Below, in pieces: positions 58,661 through 64,000 of a DNA stretch of 64,000 nt (the stretch's first letter is position 1; each line of letters starts with the position of its first letter). The notes beneath the pieces are model-generated. The model was not told the DNA's origin. It saw nothing but the letters and a program-made list of their open reading frames with translations, and searched no databases. The position numbers were made by a program, and so were the translations under genes. This DNA is from Lepturacanthus savala (lineage: Eukaryota; Chordata; Actinopteri; Scombriformes; Trichiuridae): positions 22,807,152-22,871,151 of the forward strand of contig CM060464.1 of the NCBI GenBank assembly GCA_030544235.1. The letters are read 5' to 3'.

Positions 58661-59990
58661 ACGTTTTATTAATCGATCTATGTACTACGGTGAGCGTATT
58701 GAAGCTAATTTCTGAAGCTAATTTATCCAATGTACGCTAGTTTCACTCAAGCACTCTGCTATCTCCTTCTTTTAGCATTTTCTTCGCTGAAACTCCCAGT
58801 CTCTAGTTACTGAGCTGGGCTAACCTAGCTTGCAATGGCTTCTCTCCTTTGCTCCCCCTCTTCTGCTTTCTCTTGCTCAGGGTCTTAAATGTTTAGTTAC
58901 TCCTCTGCCTCCATTAGTGATAATAATACATGTATTAAGTACATTATATAATGTTTGTCTAGTCCTTTCTAGCTCGATTTAAGTGTTAGATAGCCAGTCG
59001 TATGCTACTAGTATGCAGACTTTGGCACAGAAAGCATAATGTCATATAGTCCATATATACTGTATTTTACCTCTGTGTGCACAACATGGTACAACTGCTG
59101 ATTAAAAAAATAAAGTTGCTTGCAGTGATACCTGACAGTGCCGCAATTTGTTCCCCACGCTTTGAATCCTGTGGCCTATACAATGGTGTGGCTAATATGG
59201 ATTTTTACAGCTAATGGCCACCAGGGGACCTTCTAAATCTATCTCTGTGGCCGGTCCACATCACCAACCTTTAAGCTCCAGCAGGAAAGGTCGGACACCA
59301 GAAAAGTTAGTGAGACAGGCAGTTCGTGCAACAAAGGTAAATGTGAAACCAAATGCAGCACGAGAGATAGAACAAGAGTAACACAGACATTATGAGTATG
59401 GCAGTTTGTGCAAAGGAATTTTACATGCACAAACTCTCATTATAGAAAATAAACCAAGAAATGCTTATAATGCAGCCTTTAAGTCAAAGGCAGTTGATCC
59501 TTTACAGTATTATTTATATGAGTACAATCCCGAGTCATCCCATGGGAAAAGACTGAGTGGACCTCCTGGGGTCTTAACCTTTCTACCCTATGAAAACACG
59601 CCTGTTCGGACCAGTTCTACACCTTAGAACTGGTCTTTCCCCTTTATTGGCAAAAGTTTGGTGTTTTCCACCATTAGAAAGTCCCCATGACACCTGTGTG
59701 CATCAAAATACACTATAACTTTTCAGTTCAGTGCTAATCTTTTTCTTCCAATAGAATGCATTGGTTGGCCTTGTGTTTTTGAATAAAAAAATGTATCCAA
59801 CTGTTGTAGTGGCATTCGATACCTTACAGTAAATTACAGTAAATATAGGCACTTTTGAGCAGTTTATCATCCCAATACACAACTAATACAGCAGTTTTTC
59901 CTTCACACTTGTAGTCCAGTGTGGCTTGCATATTGTACACATATGTTTTCCCCTAAATGTACACTTTATAGTCCAGAAATTACAGTACTA
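58660..59990. other. Gene-free DNA; may include the left part of the ISL2EU-like element
   Basis: 59280-59630 reads on the plus strand as a decayed frame (LVRQAVRATKVNVKP, a stop, then CKGILHAQTLIIENKPRNAY and YYLYEYNPES). It might be the N-terminal part of the YqaJ-like protein downstream, but no motif confirms this. Confidence 0.3.
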
Positions 59991-60039
59991 ATGTCACAGT
60001 GACATTAACAATGGTGAGGTTATCAATTATTAGCATCAT

Positions 60040-60815
60040 TTTATGTTTAAGGCATACAGACATTTCTTTTTCAGATGGGATACTAAACACGAGAGTACGG
60101 TGGTTGAAGAGTATGCCAAGAAGATGGAGAACCACCAAACAAATCAGAAAGGGAGAACTGTTCATCAATCTCATCTCAAATACCCATGGTTAGATGATAT
60201 TTTATCATGTAACTGCCATGAGATGGTTTGTTGGGGGCAAACACACCCAGTAGCCTTCAGTTTAGCACTTTAATGGAGAAGAGAGTCTGTAAGAGGTTGA
60301 GGGTAAACTTTCAATTAAAAGGGACCATCAGGTGCAAACACAGATTCATCTTACACAGCCTATAGCTCCTATGACTGTCTGCTATGCTGTCTGGGAACCA
60401 GGGGAAGGACGTAATGGGGAGATTCACATTGAGAGAATCCTGCCTGATACTGTCTTTTTTTGACACCATCTGTAAAAAGGTACACTCATCTGTCCAGAAG
60501 AGCATCATTCCAGATCTACTAGCAAACACTTTCACCACTCAAATTCTAACATCCTACACCACCATACCACCTGAGGGCAAAAGATGTTACTGTGGGGTGG
60601 CTGTCCTGCTTAATGATGACAGAGTTGAGTGCAAGTCAGAAGTTTGTAAAAGACAGTACATGCACAAAAGTTTGAAAATGTCAAGTTGGAAATGTAGTTA
60701 CTGTGTAAGAGAAATAGCTAAACAAAAGAGGGAAAACAGGAAAAACATAAGTTTTAAGACTTTTTTTAATGCAGTCTATACAATTATTTGTCTTATACAA
60801 GCCCATGTAATATAA
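60040..60815 (+). pseudogene. Decayed YqaJ-like nuclease / PHD-like finger protein of a DNA transposon
   Basis: The frame at 60043-60273 gives WDTKHESTVVEEYAKKM and later KYPWLDDILSCNC, resembling the start of YqaJ-type nucleases in animal transposons. The middle, including the usual catalytic Asp/Glu-Lys block, is missing or frameshifted. The frame at 60384-60815 ends with a PHD-like Cys cluster: CYCG, VECKSEVCKRQYMH, WKCSYC. YqaJ plus a C-terminal PHD-like finger is the second protein of ISL2EU/IS4EU-type elements, which fits the converging transposase at 61.0-61.4 kb. The assignment is by motif memory. Confidence 0.5.
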
Positions 60816-61046
60816 ATAAGCACAAATCTAGTGTTCCAAACATGTGAAAATGTATATACAGATGTGGAAAAAACAAATTCAACTTGAATCCAAACATAAA
60901 ATAAATATTTTTGAACCATTAACAATATGTAGAGTGTCAGTCATTTCATTTTTGAAAACAGTCCACTGCTTACACCCTTCCTTAATTTTAGCTTGAAGGA
61001 ACAACTAAGGGGGCTCTCTTAGTTGCACACATGTAGCTACTGTACT

Positions 61047-61400
61047 TTAAAGTATGGTGCACTGGTTTCTAACCTCGCCTATAACTCTCTCTGTATGGAT
61101 CCATACTGATCTAAGTAACCATGTGGACTCCAACTCTACGGGACCAAGTTGCTCCTTCCCTTTGGTAAATGCTGGGATTTTAAGCTCAGCCACATCAAAT
61201 CCTCTATTAGTCAATATCCCATCACCTGGGTTGAGGCGTTCTATTGAAACACAGTTCTCAGTTAAGCGTTTGATGTTCTGCCTTTTGATATAAAAGACAC
61301 TGTTTTTTGTTGTGTTCCAATTAGAAACTTCATAGTGTGAGTAGGTCTGTGCTTTTGCATTTTCTGTCTTGACACTGGTGCTCATCCTCAGCAGGTGGTG
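61047..61400 (-). pseudogene. Truncated DDE transposase (ISL2EU / DDE_Tnp_4 type)
   Basis: On the minus strand the frame reads QTYSHYEVSN, then IERLNPGDGILTNRGFDVAE, KIPAFTKGKEQLGPVELEST and IHTERVIGEVRNQCTIL. These match the region around the second and third catalytic acids of DDE_Tnp_4 transposases of IS5/ISL2EU-like elements. The Asp normally expected in the RGF(D) neighbourhood, in the position before Arg-Gly, is Asn here, while the Glu of ERVIG is kept. The N-terminal half is absent or scrambled. It faces the YqaJ/PHD-like frame tail to tail. Confidence 0.65.
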
Positions 61401-61639
61401 CTCGCTCAGCATCAGGCACTGATGATAACTCCAGGAGGACCTCCACTGCACCTTGCTTCTTCTCCTCCTCCCTCTTGTTCTTTACAAGCTGCTCATATTC
61501 AGGCAGATGGTAGCCAGTCAGGGGACAGTGGGTCATCAGATTTGGCACAGACAGACAGCCAATTAATTCCAGGTTGATGCTGGGAAGGTGGTGGGATGGA
61601 GAAAACTTCATAGGCAGCCGGAGCAGCAACAAGCAGTAG

Positions 61640-64000
61640 CCAGGAATTACCAGAAAAGCAGCGGATTTAAATAACTCGCCCTTCTCAGATGAGAGGGTTA
61701 GGGTTAATAATCAGCTGATCAATATATGTTGTCTTGCCAACTACTCCCAGCATGCCTCACATGTGTTATTGTTCCTGACTAGTTACACAATTTCTCATTT
61801 TAACAAGTGCTATTCAAACAGAAAATCATCATTGTCTAACGCATTTAACCTTAGTTTTAGAAAGAATGATGGAGAACTATGAAGTTGTAGTATGTGAAAA
61901 AGGGTGTATTATAAACACAGTATCATTCTTAACATAAATGTACATCTTATCTTGATGCTATTCAGCTGAATATGTGTATAAAAGGATTCATAACTCTTTA
62001 CATTTAAAGTGACCTTTTCATGGTGCTTATTTACAACATATAAACAAAAATTCAGACTTTAATACAGGAGATGGACTTAAAGGTGATCACTTGTTGCTCT
62101 GGAGTTCAGTTACAAAAGATGTGGTTCAGTTTTGAGTAATTGTTGCATCTTGTGGCATCCTCTAAAGGCTATCTATCTATAAAAAAATGAAAACTAAATT
62201 AACTTCAAGCTGAATGAATAATAGTCAAATCATAGACATACATAGATAAATTCTATTCCCAAAGGAAATAAGATAAAGTCAGACACTCCTCTACAGTCAT
62301 CACATTATGAGGCTTTGTTCAAAGGACTTTACTGTCCATCCTGACATGGTGATTATTGTCATTTCTGTGTAAAGCCTCCTGATTGTTTTCATAAAAGCAC
62401 TTGTTGACTGGATGAAGTCAGTGTCTCATAGCAGAATGAGCTAAATGCCTTCACAGGCACCGCAGACACCCTGAAGTGCCTCTTCCTATATTTGGAGCCG
62501 GCCCCAGCAGCCCACCCACAGCTGGTTCAAATGTTGACCCCCACCAGCTGTCCCTTCCTCTGCCCTTCCACCTTCAGAGCTTTTTTTGTCTTTCAACCTC
62601 AAAAACATTGGTGTTTTTACCACCAACATTCTTTCATGTGTGTGACTATCTACTGAGCCATCAGTGAAGTGGCAGATCTGTCAACGCAGTTCAAACGCCA
62701 CCGTTTGCTCTCTTCCATGCCCTTTCACTGCCAACCATGGCCTCTGTATTTCTACTCTGTAACCAGCAGAAAGGCAGATGTGACATTTATGTGTCATGAG
62801 TTTTGTTCCCCCTCCTAAATCTGGGAGGGTACCAGCCTCTATTTATTCATTTGAACTTTGGAAATACCCTGTGAACCTTATCCTACCTTGTTTTGTGAGT
62901 TTATTCAACCAAGTCACAAATTATCGTAATTGTACAAATTTGTTGTAAGTTGCTTGTCACATGTTGAAAAGTTACAAGTTAAGAAGAGATCATCATTATA
63001 ATTAGTATTATGAATGCCCATAAAATGGACCGAGAAGGCTACATGTTTGTTCTGATTGTGGGTGAGTTTCATTCACAAAAATGTTTCCAAAGAGAGAATA
63101 GAAGAAGTGCACACTGCAGAGCTTCCAGTGAGAAATCAGTAGAAAAAAACATGATTCATCAGCATCAGTTGTTGCACTAAAGGAGCTGAAACTATTAGAA
63201 AACATGAACAGAGCAGTACATACTTATATTATTTTTTTTCTGACCTAGTTTGGTGTTATTTCCGTGCTGGCACAAAGTCTTGGCTAGATTGCTGCAAAGC
63301 TGAGCCAATAAGCTATGTGGTGATCTGAAGAGTTTGTCTAAGTCTGGTTCTCAGTGTGAGAGCTGCTTCACTAACCCAAACACCAGTAAACTCTCCCCTT
63401 TCCAGCTAGGAGGGTGTTTATGTTGTTATTTATGAACAACATCATCAGACCAATGAATTGAAGTATATAATAATTGAAACAGTGGTACAAGTACCTGCAG
63501 AAACAGTGTTTTAGGGACATCAAAAAGTCATATTCATTTAAGTGAAATGTAAACGATAATTTATAATCATAATAAGAATAAGAAGATTTAGAAACACTAG
63601 AAATAATAATTAATGGATAATAATTTCTAAATACTAATAGAAGGCTAATACTTAAGATGCACATAGGTACTACTATATATAACTAAAGTATAGCAACAGT
63701 AAGTGTAAGCAACAGACAAAAATAAAAGACTGTACGACTCAACTGTACGAGAGCCTCCTCTTTTACCTGGAGAGTAGGTTTTAGTTTTGGACCAGAGGAG
63801 GCAACAGAGGGGAAAACTGGGTGACAGATGGGGGGAGAAGCCATAAGACAGCCACACCCAGAGCCTGAGGGTAAGGAAGACCCTGAACATTCCCTCCATT
63901 GCAACCTCCTCCACCTGTGCCTTTCTTATCCAACCCAAAGGATACCTGTGGCTGAACAGGGTGAGAGAAGCAAGAGCTGCTTGATAGTATGGTGCCTGTG
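61640..64000. other. Gene-free DNA to the window end
   Basis: I see no recognisable coding exon. 62460-62670 and 63740-63990 are less AT-rich and contain open frames without known motifs. The latter could belong to something continuing beyond the window. Confidence 0.4.

Noticed and set aside
1..64000. tRNA, rRNA or CRISPR features
   Set aside because: No clover-leaf gene, rRNA segment or spaced repeat array was seen. tRNA-like boxes occur only inside SINE copies.

Overview
This window looks like teleost fish DNA, probably percomorph. It has spliced vertebrate genes with short GT-AG introns, many CA/TG microsatellites, and an interspersed-repeat set typical of fish: a tRNA-like SINE family, L2-like and endonuclease-bearing LINE fragments, and Tc1, hAT, CACTA-like and ISL2EU-like DNA transposons. 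Three protein-coding genes can be reconstructed exon by exon. All occupy the first 26 kb.

(1) Positions 1-6.4 kb, plus strand: slbp, the histone mRNA stem-loop binding protein. Seven exons are certain. The promoter-like start of the window has three CCAAT boxes and an E2F-like site, which suits an S-phase gene. The first coding exon is unresolved. (2) Positions 8.1-18.2 kb, plus strand: immt (MIC60/mitofilin), the core inner-membrane subunit of MICOS. Fifteen exons join in frame to about 759 residues, matching the usual family length. They include a 12-nt microexon and a 15-bp minisatellite just after one splice donor. (3) Positions 19.3-25.9 kb, minus strand: an FGF4/FGF6-subfamily growth factor of three exons and 194 residues, convergent with immt. 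A long inverted repeat lies 14 nt beyond its stop codon, inside the presumed 3' UTR.

From 26 to 64 kb I find no convincing host gene. The stretch is AT-rich and repeat-laden and could be the regulatory landscape of the FGF gene or of a gene outside the window. It holds a 754-bp hAT-type element with an 8-bp target duplication, a mosaic of local duplications (31.2-33.6 kb), three SINE-like copies or fragments of the family also seen in the fgf intron, several blocks that look like conserved non-coding DNA, an isolated CpG-rich patch (about 46.9-47.1 kb), a 1.4-kb CACTA-like element nested inside another repeat (48.0-49.8 kb), and a decayed ISL2EU-like transposon. The last has a YqaJ-like/PHD-like ORF and a DDE transposase facing each other (60.0-61.4 kb).

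The three genes are not an operon or pathway. They act in histone mRNA metabolism, mitochondrial cristae and FGF signalling. I found no clear undescribed system. The least explained items are the fgf 3' UTR hairpin, the immt minisatellite and polyglutamine uORF, the 31-33 kb mosaic, and the isolated CpG-rich patch. No homology search was possible: family names rest on recognised motifs, and exon borders on splice signals plus reading-frame continuity.
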